Source of the DNA: Mycobacterium basiliense
Lineage (GTDB): Bacteria; Actinomycetota; Actinomycetes; Mycobacteriales; Mycobacteriaceae
Assembly: GCF_900292015.1 (NCBI RefSeq)
Contig: NZ_LR130759.1
Coordinates: 3,844,001-3,908,000, forward strand
Direction: 5' to 3'
DNA: 64,000 bases
Both the position numbers and the translations under genes were made by a program. Of the stretch, positions 9,528 to 21,975 are shown in pieces. The notes beneath the pieces are model-generated. The model saw nothing but the letters and a program-made list of their open reading frames with translations. It was not told where the DNA came from and ran no database searches. Position 1 is the first letter of the stretch, and each line of letters opens with the position of its first letter.

Positions 9528-12184
9528 TGCAGCGCAGCCAGCCTGGCCGCGATCCGGTCGGTCTCCTCTTGCGCAAGGCGTTGACGATCACGGATCTTGC
9601 CGACAACGGCCTCCGGCGCCTTGGCCAGAAAGTCCGCGTTGGCCAACTTGGCGCCGGTCGATTCCAATTCCTTTTGCGCTGTGGCCAAATCTTTTTCGAG
9701 ACGACGGCGCTCGGCGGCCACATCGATGGTTCCCGAAGTGTCAAGTTCGACGACCACCATCCGGTCCGAATTGGGACCGAGCCGGACCTCCAGCGAGACC
9801 GACGCCTCGAAATCGTCACCGGGCTCGGTGAGCCACGCCAGCGACGTCACGGCAGCCACCTGGGTGTTCAGGTCGGATTGGGTCACCCCGGCCAACCGCG
9901 CCGGCACCTTTTGCCGGTCAGCCAGGCCCTGATCGCTGCGGAATCGCCGGACCTCGGTCACCAGCCTCTGCATATCGCTGATCCGCTGGGCGGAAATGGA
10001 GTCCAAAGCGATACCAGAGGGCTCCGGCCAGTCGGCGATGACCAGCGACTCCTGGCCGGTCATCGCCTGCCACAGCGCCTCGGTGATAAACGGAATCACC
10101 GGATGCAGCAACCGCAACAACGTGTCCAAAGCCGTAGCCAGCACCGCGGTGGTGTGCGAAAGCCCCTCGCCGAGCTGGACTTTGGCCAATTCGACATACC
10201 AGTCACAGAATTCGTCCCACGCGAAGTGATACAGCGCCTCACAGGCCCGGCTGAATTCATAGCTGTCGAAGGCCGAATCCACCTCGGCCCTAACCTCTTC
10301 CAGCCGCCCCAGAATCCAGCGGTCAGCGTCGGTCATCTCGGCGAGTGCGGGCAAGGGCGCCAAGGCGGCGCCGTTGAGCAATGCGTACCGGGTCGCGTTG
10401 AATAGTTTGGTGCCGAAGTTGCGCGACGCACGAACGGCATCCTCGCCCACGGCCAAGTCGCCCCCCGGACTGGCGCCGCGAGCCAGAGTGAAACGCAACG
10501 CGTCGGCGCCGAATTGGTCGATCCAGTCCAGCGGGTCGATGACGTTGCCCTTCGACTTACTCATCTTGCGACCGAACTCGTCACGAATCAGCCCGTGCAG
10601 GAACACGTCGGTGAACGGCACCTGGGGACCGCGGCTGCCGTCCAGAGTAATGACGTCGTCGCCGCCCACGAAGGTGCCGAACATCATCATCCTGGCTACC
10701 CAGAAAAACAAGATGTCATAGCCGGTGACCAACACGCTGGTGGGATAGAACTTCTCCAGCTCCGGAGTGCGCGTGGGCCAGCCCAGGGTGGAAAACGGCC
10801 ACAGTGCCGAAGAGAACCAGGTATCCAGCACGTCGGGATCCTGCTCCCAGCCCTCTGGGGGCGCCTCGTCTGGACCGATACATATTCGTTCGCCGTTGGG
10901 CCCGTACCAAATTGGGATGCGGTGACCCCACCACAACTGTCTTGAGATGCACCAGTCGTGCATGTCGTCGACCCAGGCGAACCAGCGCGGCTCCAAGCTG
11001 GCGGGGTGAATCACGGTGTCACCGTTGCGCACCGCATCACCGGCGGCTTTGGCCAGCGATTCGACTTGGACCCACCATTGCAGCGACAGTCGTGGCTCAA
11101 TCGGTTCCCCGCTGCGCTCTGAATGTCCGACGCTGTGCAGATATGGCCGTTTCTCCTCGACAACGCGGCCCTGGGCGGCCAGCGCCTCGCGCACCGCGAC
11201 CCGCGCCGCGAAACGATCCATACCGTCGAACTGCGTTCCGGTGTCAACGATCCGACCCTTGGTGTCCAGGATCGACGGCATGGGTAGCTGGTGACGCATC
11301 CCGATCTCGAAGTCGTTTGGGTCGTGAGCCGGTGTGACTTTGACTGCGCCCGTGCCGAATTCGGGGTCCACGTGCTCGTCGGCGACGATGATGAGCTGCC
11401 GGTCCACAAACGGGTGGGCCAGGGTGGTGCCAACCAGGTGGCGATAGCGCTGGTCGTCAGGGTGGACCGCGATCGCGGTATCACCCAACATCGTCTCCAC
11501 CCGAGTGGTGGCCACCACGATGTGCGGTTGGGCGTCATCCAGCGAGCCGTACCGGAACGACACCAACTCCCCCTCCACCTCGAGGTAGTTGACCTCGAGG
11601 TCGGAGATCGCCGTCTCCAATATTGGTGACCAGTTGACCAGCCGCTCGGCCTGATAGATCAGCCCGGCATCGTAGAGCCTCTTGAAGATCGTCCGCACCG
11701 CTCGCGAAAGACCTTCGTCCATGGTGAACCGGTCGCGACTCCAATCCACCCCGTCGCCGAGGCGGCGCATTTGGCCACCGATCGCACCACCGGACTCACG
11801 CTTCCAGTCCCAAACCTTGTCGACGAACAGCTCCCGGCCGAAATCCTCTTTGGTCTTGCCGTCCACCGACAGCTGTTTTTCCACCACGCTTTGGGTGGCG
11901 ATACCGGCGTGGTCCATGCCCGGCTGCCAGAGCACCTGGTAACCCTGCATCCGCTTGCGCCGGGTCAGGGCGTCCATCATGGTGTGCTCGAGCGCGTGGC
12001 CCATGTGCAGGCTGCCGGTCACGTTCGGCGGCGGCAGCACGATCGAATAGGCGGGCTTGGTGCTGGTCGGGTCCGCAACGAAGTAGCCGGCGTCCACCCA
12101 CCTCTGATAGATCGCGTCCTCCATCGCAGCCGGATCCCACGACTTGGGCAGCTGGTCGGCGGTAGGGCGAGGGCTGGCGGTCAC
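9524..12184 (-). CDS. valS: Valyl-tRNA synthetase
   Basis: Class I aminoacyl-tRNA synthetase charging tRNA-Val, with editing domain. 886 residues: HMGH (60-63, the HIGH motif in [13 protein letters not shown]), an inserted CP1 editing domain (~200-340), KMSKS (540-544), an anticodon-binding domain and a C-terminal coiled-coil arm (~820-886) rich in charged residues. The stop overlaps the folC start by 4 bp. The gene is full length for the family. Confidence 0.97.
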   Translation of the reverse strand: MTASPRPTADQLPKSWDPAAMEDAIYQRWVDAGYFVADPTSTKPAYSIVLPPPNVTGSLHMGHALEHTMMDALTRRKRMQGYQVLWQPGMDHAGIATQSVVEKQLSVDGKTKEDFGRELFVDKVWDWKRESGGAIGGQMRRLGDGVDWSRDRFTMDEGLSRAVRTIFKRLYDAGLIYQAERLVNWSPILETAISDLEVNYLEVEGELVSFRYGSLDDAQPHIVVATTRVETMLGDTAIAVHPDDQRYRHLVGTTLAHPFVDRQLIIVADEHVDPEFGTGAVKVTPAHDPNDFEIGMRHQLPMPSILDTKGRIVDTGTQFDGMDRFAARVAVREALAAQGRVVEEKRPYLHSVGHSERSGEPIEPRLSLQWWVQVESLAKAAGDAVRNGDTVIHPASLEPRWFAWVDDMHDWCISRQLWWGHRIPIWYGPNGERICIGPDEAPPEGWEQDPDVLDTWFSSALWPFSTLGWPTRTPELEKFYPTSVLVTGYDILFFWVARMMMFGTFVGGDDVITLDGSRGPQVPFTDVFLHGLIRDEFGRKMSKSKGNVIDPLDWIDQFGADALRFTLARGASPGGDLAVGEDAVRASRNFGTKLFNATRYALLNGAALAPLPALAEMTDADRWILGRLEEVRAEVDSAFDSYEFSRACEALYHFAWDEFCDWYVELAKVQLGEGLSHTTAVLATALDTLLRLLHPVIPFITEALWQAMTGQESLVIADWPEPSGIALDSISAQRISDMQRLVTEVRRFRSDQGLADRQKVPARLAGVTQSDLNTQVAAVTSLAWLTEPGDDFEASVSLEVRLGPNSDRMVVVELDTSGTIDVAAERRRLEKDLATAQKELESTGAKLANADFLAKAPEAVVGKIRDRQRLAQEETDRIAARLAALQ

Positions 12185-12260
12185 CGGTCAATTCTAGGAA
12201 CCGCCGCAGATGGGCGTGTAAGGGCCCAAAACCACAGGTGAACGCCGATTAGGGGGATGG

Positions 12261-12869
12261 CTAGGGGATGGTGAGCACTTCGCCGGGATGGATCAGGTCG
12301 GCATTGGCGATGCCGCTCGCATCGGCGATCACCCGGTACTTGCTGCCGTCACCATAGAAACGCTCCGCAATGGCCCACAAGGTGTCGCCGGCGACGACAG
12401 TGTACGTCCGTGGGGCAGCTTCGGGCTCTGTCTGGGCGACGGCTTGGGCAGCCGGTTCCGCCACCGCTTCCGCAACGGGCCGGGCCGACTCCGAGGCATC
12501 AGTTTCCGTGGTGGCGACGGGCTCGGGCGGCGGAGCGTCGGTTTCGGTGCGTGTCGACCAGGCCGGCCCGTCCGCGGCATAGAGCACCAGATTGCGGTCG
12601 TCTTGCAGCACCAGCCGGACGTTCTTCTTGCCCTTGGTGTCGGTGTGCCAGACCGGTTTTTCCGCCGCATATACGACGAAATTGCCGTCGCGCTGCACTT
12701 CGGCTCGCACCACATCCTGGCCGTCGGTCCCGGTGGCCCACACCGGCGTGCCACGGGAAGCTAGCACAAGATTGCCGTCTTCTTGCAGGGTCAGTGTGTA
12801 GGCCCCGTTGCTGGAAACCAGCGACTCCCCCCGTAGCAGCTGCTGTCCTTCGGTCAGTGTGTCCGACAT
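12261..12869 (-). CDS. B-lectin (bulb-type mannose lectin) plus LysM protein
   Basis: 202 residues. Residues 1-110 form a bulb-type lectin fold with three repeats: QEDGNLVLA (29-37), QRDGNFVVY (59-67) and QDDRNLVLY (89-97). The last two fit the QxDxNxVxY mannose-binding site; the first has Ala for the final Tyr. An Ala/Glu/Pro-rich linker (110-155) leads to a LysM domain (156-202, YTVVAGDTLWAIAERFYG) that binds peptidoglycan-type glycans. No signal peptide is visible. GAAAGGGGAAC 4 nt before the ATG at 12869 decides the start over an upstream in-frame codon. A similar lectin-LysM protein is known in M. smegmatis. Role inferred: bridging mannose-containing glycans and cell wall. Confidence 0.85.
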   Translation of the reverse strand: MSDTLTEGQQLLRGESLVSSNGAYTLTLQEDGNLVLASRGTPVWATGTDGQDVVRAEVQRDGNFVVYAAEKPVWHTDTKGKKNVRLVLQDDRNLVLYAADGPAWSTRTETDAPPPEPVATTETDASESARPVAEAVAEPAAQAVAQTEPEAAPRTYTVVAGDTLWAIAERFYGDGSKYRVIADASGIANADLIHPGEVLTIP

Positions 12870-12950
12870 CGCAGTTCCCCTTTCACTACTCATCTTGGAT
12901 CGGCTTCGTAGCGCGATCGAAACCACGCGTGCTGCCCGCGTGTCGCTGCG

Positions 12951-13550
12951 CTAGTTCTTGCCGCCCAACAAACCGCCGAGGATGTCGCCCAACGTGCCGC
13001 CCTTGCCTCCCAGCACGGCACCGAGGATGCTGCCCAGGGACTTGTCGCCGCCGCCGAGGATGCTGCCCAAGATTTCACCCAAGCCACCGGCCGGGGGTGC
13101 GTCCGTCCGCTGCTGCGCGCCCTCCCCGGCCCCACCGGCGCTCAGCTGATTTCCGATGTACGCCAACACGATCGGAAGCACGATCGGCAGCAGCTTCTTG
13201 AGCAGTTCACTGTTACCCGCGCCGCCGTTGGACAACGCCGACGCGACCTGGTCAACGTCATTACCGCCGAAAAACGTCGTGACCGTCTGATGCCCATCGG
13301 CCTGCTCGGCCATGGCTAAGTGCTGGTCCAAGCCCCCACCCGCGTCGAGCAGCCCGCGGGCCGCGTGGCTGCTGGCCGCGGACTCGATTTTGCTGGCGTG
13401 CTCGGGATTTTGCGAGCCCTGGTGCAGTCCGCTGACCAGCACCGGCACCAGGGTGCGAACCGCGCTGTCGACTTCGCTTTCCGCGGCGTCGAGCCGGCGT
13501 GCGATTTCCGCGGTGGGAATCTGAGCGTACAGATCGTCCAGACAAGCCAT
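12951..13550 (-). CDS. DUF937 (YidB-like) protein with Gly/Leu tail
   Basis: 199 residues. The N-terminal two thirds are a helical DUF937-type region with DAGGGLDQHLAMAEQADGHQ and TFFGGNDVDQVASALS. The C-terminal ~45 residues repeat GSILGGG / GAVLGGK / GGLLGGK units. AAAGGTGG 5 nt before the ATG at 13550 favours it over a GTG three codons upstream. It sits 81 bp upstream of the lectin gene on the same strand and the two may be co-transcribed. Function is unknown. Confidence 0.75.
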   Translation of the reverse strand: MACLDDLYAQIPTAEIARRLDAAESEVDSAVRTLVPVLVSGLHQGSQNPEHASKIESAASSHAARGLLDAGGGLDQHLAMAEQADGHQTVTTFFGGNDVDQVASALSNGGAGNSELLKKLLPIVLPIVLAYIGNQLSAGGAGEGAQQRTDAPPAGGLGEILGSILGGGDKSLGSILGAVLGGKGGTLGDILGGLLGGKN

Positions 13551-13667
13551 CGATGCCACCTTTCAGCGTTGCTGAGATGAAGAGGCAAGTCCCTTACGAC
13601 ATTAGACCCATGTGCGCTCGATCGAAAGGCCAGTTACCACCGCCGAAAGCTGTTGTCGCAGAATGGT

Positions 13668-14924
13668 TCAGGTCAGCCGCTCGGTCTGCAGTGACACTCC
13701 GGCGGCCGAGAATCGGCTCAACAATGCGTCCCCCATCGCGGCCGCGGGGGTCAGCACACCACGCAGGTCCGAGAGCTCGTCGCGGTCAAACGCCAGAGCC
13801 AGGCCACACTCCCCCAACAACACCGAGGTTGCCTTGTAGCCGGGATCGCCGTCCTGCTCCATGCGCGCGCGGTAGCGGGCACCGGAGGCTGTGGTGGTGT
13901 ACGTCTCGATTCGGTAGTAACCGCGCTCGCGGGTCCGCGCACTCGGGCCACTGCCGGGTTTGGGCACAACGCGCTCGACCAATCGTCGCGGCAGGAAGCG
14001 AAAGTAGCGTCCGCCCAACCCGGTCAGCAGCGTCCCGACGCCGCTGACGATGGCGGACGCCGCCGGAGCTGCGATCGACGACCCCAGGCTGAGGTGTTCG
14101 CTGTACTGAAAGCGCCTGCCGTACGCCCAGTCCAACAGCGCGTTGCTGCGTCGCACGATCCTGGTGTTGGTCGGTGCCATCATGAAGCCGGCGGTCCACA
14201 GACCGTGCAGCTCGGGAGCGAGTCGATCGCCGCGACACCAAGGCAGATCGGGTTGCGACCCTAGTTCGGGCTCGGCAGCACGGTCGGTGCTCAGCGTGTA
14301 CGGGTCGGCGAATTGGCGACGAAGGTCGGGGTCGGCGGAGACGGCCCGCAGAATTTCCAGCATTGACGCGATAGTGCCGCCGGAAAGCCCGCCAGCGAAG
14401 GACCGGACCACCAGGTCAGTCCGGCCGAGCTCACCCGCACCGTCCTCGCGCACCGACCGGTGCAGGGCATAAACCGTCAGATCCGAGGGGATCGAGTCGA
14501 AGCCACAGGCATGCACGATGCGGGCGCCGGTGTCGGCCGCCTGCTTGTGGTGCAGGTCGATGCTTTCCCGGACGAACGGTGGCTCGCCGGTTAGGTCGGC
14601 GTAGTCGGTCCCGGCGGCGGCGCACGCGGCCACCAGCGGCAGTCCGTAGCGCAGGTAGGGCCCGACCGTGGTGACCACCACCCGCGCTCGGGCAGCCATG
14701 TCGTTGAGCGTGGCCGGCGATGCTGCGTCCGCGGCCACCACCGGCCAAGACTGTGCGGCCGCGCCCAAGGTCTGGCGGACGGCCAGCAATCGCTCGGTTG
14801 ACCTGCCGGCCAATGCGATGCGCGCGTCTCCGGCGACTCGGGCCAGGTACTCGGCGGTCAGCTTGCCGACGAAGCCGGTGGCCCCGTACAGGATGAGGTC
14901 GAATTCACGCGACGTTGCGTTCAT
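13668..14924 (-). CDS. Saccharopine-dehydrogenase-like / trans-acting enoyl-reductase-like protein (Rv2449c type)
   Basis: 418 residues with an N-terminal Rossmann fold (LYGATGFVGKLTAEYLA, residues 12-28), the conserved YADLTGEPPFVRE (~112) and HACGFDSIPSDL (~138). These are shared by mycobacterial saccharopine-dehydrogenase-like proteins, including the trans enoyl reductase of phthiocerol/glycolipid synthesis. The ordinary saccharopine reaction is unlikely. A reductase acting on a lipid intermediate is plausible, but no polyketide synthase is near. Start ATG at 14924. Confidence 0.8.
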   Translation of the reverse strand: MNATSREFDLILYGATGFVGKLTAEYLARVAGDARIALAGRSTERLLAVRQTLGAAAQSWPVVAADAASPATLNDMAARARVVVTTVGPYLRYGLPLVAACAAAGTDYADLTGEPPFVRESIDLHHKQAADTGARIVHACGFDSIPSDLTVYALHRSVREDGAGELGRTDLVVRSFAGGLSGGTIASMLEILRAVSADPDLRRQFADPYTLSTDRAAEPELGSQPDLPWCRGDRLAPELHGLWTAGFMMAPTNTRIVRRSNALLDWAYGRRFQYSEHLSLGSSIAAPAASAIVSGVGTLLTGLGGRYFRFLPRRLVERVVPKPGSGPSARTRERGYYRIETYTTTASGARYRARMEQDGDPGYKATSVLLGECGLALAFDRDELSDLRGVLTPAAAMGDALLSRFSAAGVSLQTERLT

Positions 14925-15010
14925 CGGCCAGACGCTACGCGTACCGTGGCGCAGCTCCCATACGACCCCGATACGACCTCGAATACGGACGGTTTACCGC
15001 CGGATGTTGA

Positions 15011-16671
<1,661 letters not shown>

Positions 16672-17277
16672 TCAGCGACCGGGCCGCGCCGGGGCCGGTA
16701 GATCAGCAGCCGTGTTGATGTTGGACAGCGGGACGGAATCCGGCAACACGATTCGTTGGGCATCCGAAGCGTCCACAAAAGCGCTCATCTTGCGCTCACC
16801 CGCGGCCACCAAGGCATCAACCCGGTCGGCCAGATCCGTCCGGTAAACCGCGGCCAGGTAATGGCTGCGGCCGTCCCAGGGCAACACCACCTCGGCGTTG
16901 GTCTCGACGGCACGTCGCAGCAGATTATCGATCAATTCAGCAGTCAGCAAAGGCATGTCCACGGCACAAACGAACGCAAACCTAGCGCCCGCGGCGGCCG
17001 CGGCACGCAAGCCATGCCCCGTCGCCGGCAACGGTCCCAGCCCGCGCACCTCGTCGCGCAGCACGGACACCTGCAGCGGGGGTAGCGGTTGCCCGGGTGC
17101 GGCCATCACAAAAACCGGCTCGCAGCGCTGCCCGACGATGTCGAGCACGTGCTCGACCAGCGTGGTGGTGCCGCCGGGGAGCTGCAGGGTGGCCTTGTCT
17201 CGGCCCATCCGCCGAGATTCCCCTCCGGCGAGCACGATCCCGGCCAACGACACTGCGCCCGAACCGAACTCGCCCAT
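16672..17277 (-). CDS. mobA: Molybdenum cofactor guanylyltransferase
   Basis: Attaches GMP to molybdopterin to make the bis-MGD cofactor. 201 residues with the nucleotide-binding [14 protein letters not shown] (residues 13-26) and the [11 protein letters not shown] metal-site region near 112, the same length as the M. tuberculosis enzyme. ATG at 17277 starts 1 bp after the korB stop. A longer open frame upstream simply reads korB out of frame. Tight linkage to korAB suggests one transcript, though KOR itself uses TPP and iron-sulphur centres, not molybdenum. Confidence 0.92.
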   Translation of the reverse strand: MGEFGSGAVSLAGIVLAGGESRRMGRDKATLQLPGGTTTLVEHVLDIVGQRCEPVFVMAAPGQPLPPLQVSVLRDEVRGLGPLPATGHGLRAAAAAGARFAFVCAVDMPLLTAELIDNLLRRAVETNAEVVLPWDGRSHYLAAVYRTDLADRVDALVAAGERKMSAFVDASDAQRIVLPDSVPLSNINTAADLPAPARPGR

Positions 17278-17278
17278 C

Positions 17279-18370
17279 TCAGGCAACAGTCCAGGTGTCG
17301 CGCCCACGCAGCAACGATTGCAGCGCGGCGGTGTCGGACGGGGTGCTGTCCCGGGCGGCGTTGACCTGGGAGCGCGCCGCGTCATCGTAGGTGGGCCGGC
17401 TGATGCTGCGGAAGATTCCCAACACGGTGTGATCGAGGTTTTGATCTGAAAGCCGCGACAGCGCGAAGGCGTAGGCCGACTCGTCGGCGTGGGCATCGTG
17501 CACGACGATTTCGTCGACAGCCACGTCGGCGGTCTTGGCCACGTCGAGGCCAAAACCCGATCTCACGACACAATATTCACCGTTGGCGCCAAAGACGATC
17601 GGTTCGCCGTGCCGCACGTTGATAACCCGCTCTTCGGAGCCCTCCTTGCGGAGCGCGTCGAAGGAGCCGTCATTGAAGATCGGGCAGTCCTGCAGGATTT
17701 CGACCAGGGCAGCACCACGATGCTCGGCGGCGGCACGCAGCACCTCAGAAAGCCCGGCGCGGTCTGAATCCAGCGCTCGGCCAACGAATGTCGCCTCGGC
17801 GCCCAGCGCCAACGACACCGGGTTGAACGGGTTATCCAGCGAACCCATCGGGGTCGATTTGGTCACCTTGCCCACCTCGGACGTGGGTGAATATTGCCCC
17901 TTGGTGAGCCCGTAGATCCGGTTGTTGAACAGCAGAACCGTGATGTTGACGTTGCGGCGCATCGCGTGGATCAGGTGGTTGCCACCGATCGACAACGCGT
18001 CACCATCGCCGGTAACCACCCAGACTGACAGGTCGTCGCGGGCCAGCGCCAAACCCGTTGCAATCGCCGGAGCGCGGCCGTGGATGGAGTGGAATCCATA
18101 GGTCTCGAGGTAGTACGGGAAGCGGCTGGAGCAACCAATGCCACTGATGAACACGATGTTTTCCCGCCGCAACCCCAACTCGGGCAGGAAGTTGCGGATC
18201 GTGTTGAGGATGACGTAGTCACCGCAGCCCGGGCACCAGCGGACCTCCTGGTCGCTGGTGAAGTCCTTGGCCTTCTGCGGCTGGTCGGTGGTGGGCACCG
18301 AAAAGTTCTTGGTCAACCCCGGAGTCACACCTAGGTCGGTGCCCACCAGGTTGCCAGGCACGCTAGTCAT
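17279..18370 (-). CDS. korB: 2-oxoglutarate:ferredoxin oxidoreductase, beta subunit
   Basis: With KorA converts 2-oxoglutarate and CoA to succinyl-CoA, reducing ferredoxin; a CoA-dependent alternative to the KGD/dehydrogenase route. 363 residues. The TPP-binding region is clear: [11 protein letters not shown] (~47), [11 protein letters not shown] (~78) and [18 protein letters not shown] (~118). GAGGAGGAG lies before the ATG at 18370, 66 bp downstream of korA. mobA follows 1 bp after the stop. Confidence 0.94.
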   Translation of the reverse strand: MTSVPGNLVGTDLGVTPGLTKNFSVPTTDQPQKAKDFTSDQEVRWCPGCGDYVILNTIRNFLPELGLRRENIVFISGIGCSSRFPYYLETYGFHSIHGRAPAIATGLALARDDLSVWVVTGDGDALSIGGNHLIHAMRRNVNITVLLFNNRIYGLTKGQYSPTSEVGKVTKSTPMGSLDNPFNPVSLALGAEATFVGRALDSDRAGLSEVLRAAAEHRGAALVEILQDCPIFNDGSFDALRKEGSEERVINVRHGEPIVFGANGEYCVVRSGFGLDVAKTADVAVDEIVVHDAHADESAYAFALSRLSDQNLDHTVLGIFRSISRPTYDDAARSQVNAARDSTPSDTAALQSLLRGRDTWTVA

Positions 18371-18436
18371 TAGCGCCGCTCCTCCTCATCGCTTCGTCGC
18401 CCGGGCGGTGCCCCAATTGCGTTGTCGCGCCGCGGG

Positions 18437-20398
18437 TCATGCAGTAGCTCCCGCTCCAACGGTGGCCGCCGACAACCTGGCGACCATTGTCTTGTCCTGT
18501 TCGAGCTCACCCAGCCTGCCGGCCAGCGCGGCCCGGATATAGCGTCCTACCTCGTCGGCCAGGAACGAGACGCCCTTGACCTTGGTCACCGATTGCACGT
18601 CGACCAGATACTTTCCGCGCAGCACCAGCGCAAGCTGCCCCAAGTTCAACTCCGGCGCCACCACCTTTGGGTAGCGTCGCAGCACCTCGCCCAGGTTCGC
18701 CGGGAAGGGGTTGAGATAGCGCAGATGCGCGTGCGCGACCTTGGTGCCCCGCCGTCGCGCGCGCCGGCACGCTTCGCCGATCGGACCGTAGGAACTGCCC
18801 CAACCGATCAGCAGCAACTCGGCGTCGCCGGTCGGATCGTCGACCTCCAGATCGGGGACCCGGATGCCGTCGATCTTGGCCTGGCGCAACCGAACCATCA
18901 GGTCGTGATTCGTCGGCTCGTAAGAGATGTCGCCCGAGCCGTTGGAGGCTTCCAGTCCACCGATTCGGTGTTCCAGACCGGGAGTGCCCGGGATAGCGAA
19001 CTGGCGAGCCAGGGTTTCCGGGTCCCGAGCGTAGGGCTGGAAAGGTTCGTCGGGTTTGGCGAAGGTGTGCTTGATGGGCTGTAACGTGCCGACGTCCGGG
19101 ATTTTCCAGGGCTCCGAGCCGTTGGCGATGGCGCCATCGGACAACACGATCACCGGGGTGTGGTACGACACCGCAATGCGTACGGCCTCGAGGGCGGTGT
19201 CAAAGCAATCGGCCGGGGACCGCGGCGCCAGCACCGCCAGCGGCGACTCGCCATTACGACCGTAGAGCACCTGCAGTAGGTCAGCCTGCTCGGTCTTGGT
19301 AGGCAGACCCGTCGAAGGCCCGCCGCGTTGGACGTCGATGACGATCAACGGCAATTCGGTCATCACGGCAAGTCCGAGTGCCTCGGACTTCAACGAGATA
19401 CCCGGACCCGACGTGCTGGTGACTCCGAGCGCGCCGCCGTAAGCCGCACCCAGCGCCGCACAGATCCCGCCGATTTCGTCCTCGGCCTGGAAGGTGGTCA
19501 CGTTGAAGTTCTTGTGTTTGGACAACTCGTGCAGGATGTCCGACGCCGGAGTAATGGGATAGCTGCCGAGCACGACTGGGAGGTCGGCCAGCTGACCCGC
19601 CGCGACGAGGCCGTACGCCAGTGCGGTGTTCCCGGAAATCTGCCGGTACTCGCCGGCGGGCAGCGTCGCGGGCGGGACCTCGTAGGTGGTGCCGAACGCC
19701 TCGGTGGTTTCGCCGAAATTCCAGCCCGCCTTCAGCGCCAGCACGTTGGTCTCCGCGATCTCCGGCTTGCGGGCGAACTTCTCCCTGATGAAGGTCTCGC
19801 TGGTCTGGATCGGCCGCCCGTACATCCAGGACAACAGGCCGAGTGCGAACATGTTCTTGGCGCGCTGACCGTCCTTCTTGGACGCACCGATCGCCTCGAC
19901 GGCACCCAACGTCAGAGTGGTCATCGGGACGGCGTGTACGACGTATTCCTCTAGCTCGTCGGACTCCAGCGGGTTCGTCACATACCCGACTTTGGTCAGG
20001 TTGCGCTTGGTGAACTCGTCAGAGTTCGCGATCACCATTCCCCCGAGCGGCAGATCACCGATGTTGGCCTTCAACGCGGCCGGGTTCATCGCAACCAATA
20101 CGTCGGGTCGATCACCAGCGGTCAAGATGTCGTAATCGGCGATTTGAATCTGGAACGACGAAACGCCGGGCAGCGTGCCTGCAGGTGCTCGGATCTCGGC
20201 GGGATAGTTCGGCTGGGTCGCCAGATCGTTGCCGAAAAGCGCTGCCTCCGAAGTGAATCGGTCACCGGTCAGCTGCATGCCGTCGCCGGAGTCCCCGGCG
20301 AAACGGATGACCACATTTTCCAGGCGCTGCCGGTCGGGCCCGGCGCAGGACGCCACGGTATGTGACTCAGACTGGGCTCCGTTGCCGTTGGGATCCAC
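18437..20398 (-). CDS. korA: 2-oxoglutarate:ferredoxin oxidoreductase, alpha subunit (gamma-alpha fusion)
   Basis: 653 residues. The N-terminal ~200 form the gamma-type domain (VIRFAGDSGDGMQLTGDRF near 30, APAGTLPGVSSFQI near 74). The rest is the pyrimidine-binding alpha domain (SYPITPASDILHELSK, EDEIGGICAALGAAYGGALG, TSTSGPGISLKSEALGLA). The GTG at 20398 follows GGAAGG at 7 nt and gives exactly the M. tuberculosis length; an in-frame GTG 11 codons upstream (20431) lacks a site. Together with KorB it works in the TCA cycle. Confidence 0.94.
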   Translation of the reverse strand: MDPNGNGAQSESHTVASCAGPDRQRLENVVIRFAGDSGDGMQLTGDRFTSEAALFGNDLATQPNYPAEIRAPAGTLPGVSSFQIQIADYDILTAGDRPDVLVAMNPAALKANIGDLPLGGMVIANSDEFTKRNLTKVGYVTNPLESDELEEYVVHAVPMTTLTLGAVEAIGASKKDGQRAKNMFALGLLSWMYGRPIQTSETFIREKFARKPEIAETNVLALKAGWNFGETTEAFGTTYEVPPATLPAGEYRQISGNTALAYGLVAAGQLADLPVVLGSYPITPASDILHELSKHKNFNVTTFQAEDEIGGICAALGAAYGGALGVTSTSGPGISLKSEALGLAVMTELPLIVIDVQRGGPSTGLPTKTEQADLLQVLYGRNGESPLAVLAPRSPADCFDTALEAVRIAVSYHTPVIVLSDGAIANGSEPWKIPDVGTLQPIKHTFAKPDEPFQPYARDPETLARQFAIPGTPGLEHRIGGLEASNGSGDISYEPTNHDLMVRLRQAKIDGIRVPDLEVDDPTGDAELLLIGWGSSYGPIGEACRRARRRGTKVAHAHLRYLNPFPANLGEVLRRYPKVVAPELNLGQLALVLRGKYLVDVQSVTKVKGVSFLADEVGRYIRAALAGRLGELEQDKTMVARLSAATVGAGATA

Positions 20399-20658
20399 GT
20401 CTCCGCCTTCCGTCTGTCTCAGGACAGGCACTCCGCTGCAGCTTCAGGTTACGCCGTCGGAGTGGTCCCCCCTGCCTCACGCGTTTGGTGTCACTGGCGG
20501 TACCGATTATGACACTTCTTTCTCGGGTGTATGGCCGTGTCAGTGGTCACTTCGACGCTACTCAACCTGCTAAAAGACGATGTCAAACGGGAGCCGGTAG
20601 CGATGCCGAACGAAAGTGTGGTATTGGTCACTCCGCACACCCGAATCACGCCAACGAT

Positions 20659-21966
20659 TCAGGTTCTGCGCAGTCTCGCCGGGGCCGTCTCGGGCATTGC
20701 GATCAGATACAAGATGAAACCCGCGCCGGCGATCGCGCCCAGCGACATGAAGGCGACGTTGTAGCCGGCACTTACCACGACCCAACCGGAAGCAAAATTG
20801 GACAGTGCCGCACCGACACCGACCGCCGTGGTGATCGCTCCAAGGCTGATGTTGAAGTGACCGGTTCCGTGCGTGAGGTCCTGGACGACAAGGGGAAACA
20901 ACGCCCCGAAAATGCCGGCGCCGATACCGTCGAGCAGCTGCACACCGACCAGCCAGTACGAGTTGCCCGACAGCGTGTAGAGGAACCCGCGCGCGGTCAA
21001 CACGGCGAATGCCACCAAAAAGATCGGCTTTCGCCCCCAACTGTCGGCCCTGGTCCCGGTCAGGTACGCGACCGGCACCATCACCAATTGCGCGGCGACG
21101 ATGCACGACGACATCAACGCGGTGCCCTCGTCCCTGTTGTGCAATGCCAGCACCTGGCCGACCAACGGCAGCATGGCCGCGTTGGCGAAGTGAAAGGCCA
21201 CGACCGCCGCGGCAAAGATCATCAGTCTGCGGTTGCGCAGCAGTACGCCGAATCGTGATGGCTGCCGATGCGGCTCTCCCGGCGCGTGGTCCATCCCCCG
21301 CGCCAAGTCATGGTCGATCGCGTCGTGCGGAATCCGCAGAGTGGCCACCACACTCATCGCCGCCATCCCGGCAAGCACCCAAAACACCACCACCGGCCCG
21401 AAAAAGAAGGCCAGCCCACCGGTCACGGCCGCGGCCGACGCGTTACCGGCGTGGTTGAACGATTCGTTACGCCCGATCCGTCGCGCGAAGAACCTCGGGC
21501 CGACGATGCCGAGCGTGATCGCGGCCAACGCCGGCGCGAATACCGAGCTGGCGATCCCAGTGAGGACCTGCAGCACAGAGATTGAATGCAGATCGGGAAA
21601 GAGCGGCATCGCCAACGCGCTGGCGGTGACCGCCACCGCACCGGTGACTACCAACGCTCGCTTGGCGGTGGTGCGGTCCACCAAGGCGCCCATCGGCGTC
21701 TGTGCCACGATCGCCGCGATTCCCCCGACCGCCATCACAAACCCGATCGAGGCCTGGTCCCAATTATTGGTCACCAGCAGGTACACCGACAGGTAGGGAC
21801 CCAAGCCGTCGCGCACGTCGGCCAGCGAGAAGTTCACCAGATCCAGCGCATGAATCACGCGGCGCGGCAGGACAGGAGCGGAGGCCGTCTCGGTGTTAGG
21901 CGGGCTTTGGTTGCTCGACTCGGTCGACTCGGCCGACGACGGCTTGTTTCCCGAAGCGCCCGGCAT
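20659..21966 (-). CDS. Major facilitator superfamily transporter (Rv2456c type)
   Basis: 435 residues with about 12 hydrophobic segments after a ~35-residue hydrophilic N-terminus. The MFS loop motif between TM2 and TM3 reads PMGALVDRTTAKRALV and the second half has TGTRADSWGRKP. Substrate is unknown; efflux is likely from family tendency only. The ATG lies 9 bp after the clpX stop on the same strand, so clpX and this gene are probably one transcript. No mycobacterial-specific regulator is adjacent. Confidence 0.85.
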   Translation of the reverse strand: MPGASGNKPSSAESTESSNQSPPNTETASAPVLPRRVIHALDLVNFSLADVRDGLGPYLSVYLLVTNNWDQASIGFVMAVGGIAAIVAQTPMGALVDRTTAKRALVVTGAVAVTASALAMPLFPDLHSISVLQVLTGIASSVFAPALAAITLGIVGPRFFARRIGRNESFNHAGNASAAAVTGGLAFFFGPVVVFWVLAGMAAMSVVATLRIPHDAIDHDLARGMDHAPGEPHRQPSRFGVLLRNRRLMIFAAAVVAFHFANAAMLPLVGQVLALHNRDEGTALMSSCIVAAQLVMVPVAYLTGTRADSWGRKPIFLVAFAVLTARGFLYTLSGNSYWLVGVQLLDGIGAGIFGALFPLVVQDLTHGTGHFNISLGAITTAVGVGAALSNFASGWVVVSAGYNVAFMSLGAIAGAGFILYLIAMPETAPARLRRT

Positions 21967-21975
21967 CAGCGCCGG

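Noticed and set aside
17278..17553. Long N-terminal extension of mobA
   Set aside because: The extension only reads korB out of frame; MobA starts at 17277 and has the expected 201 residues.
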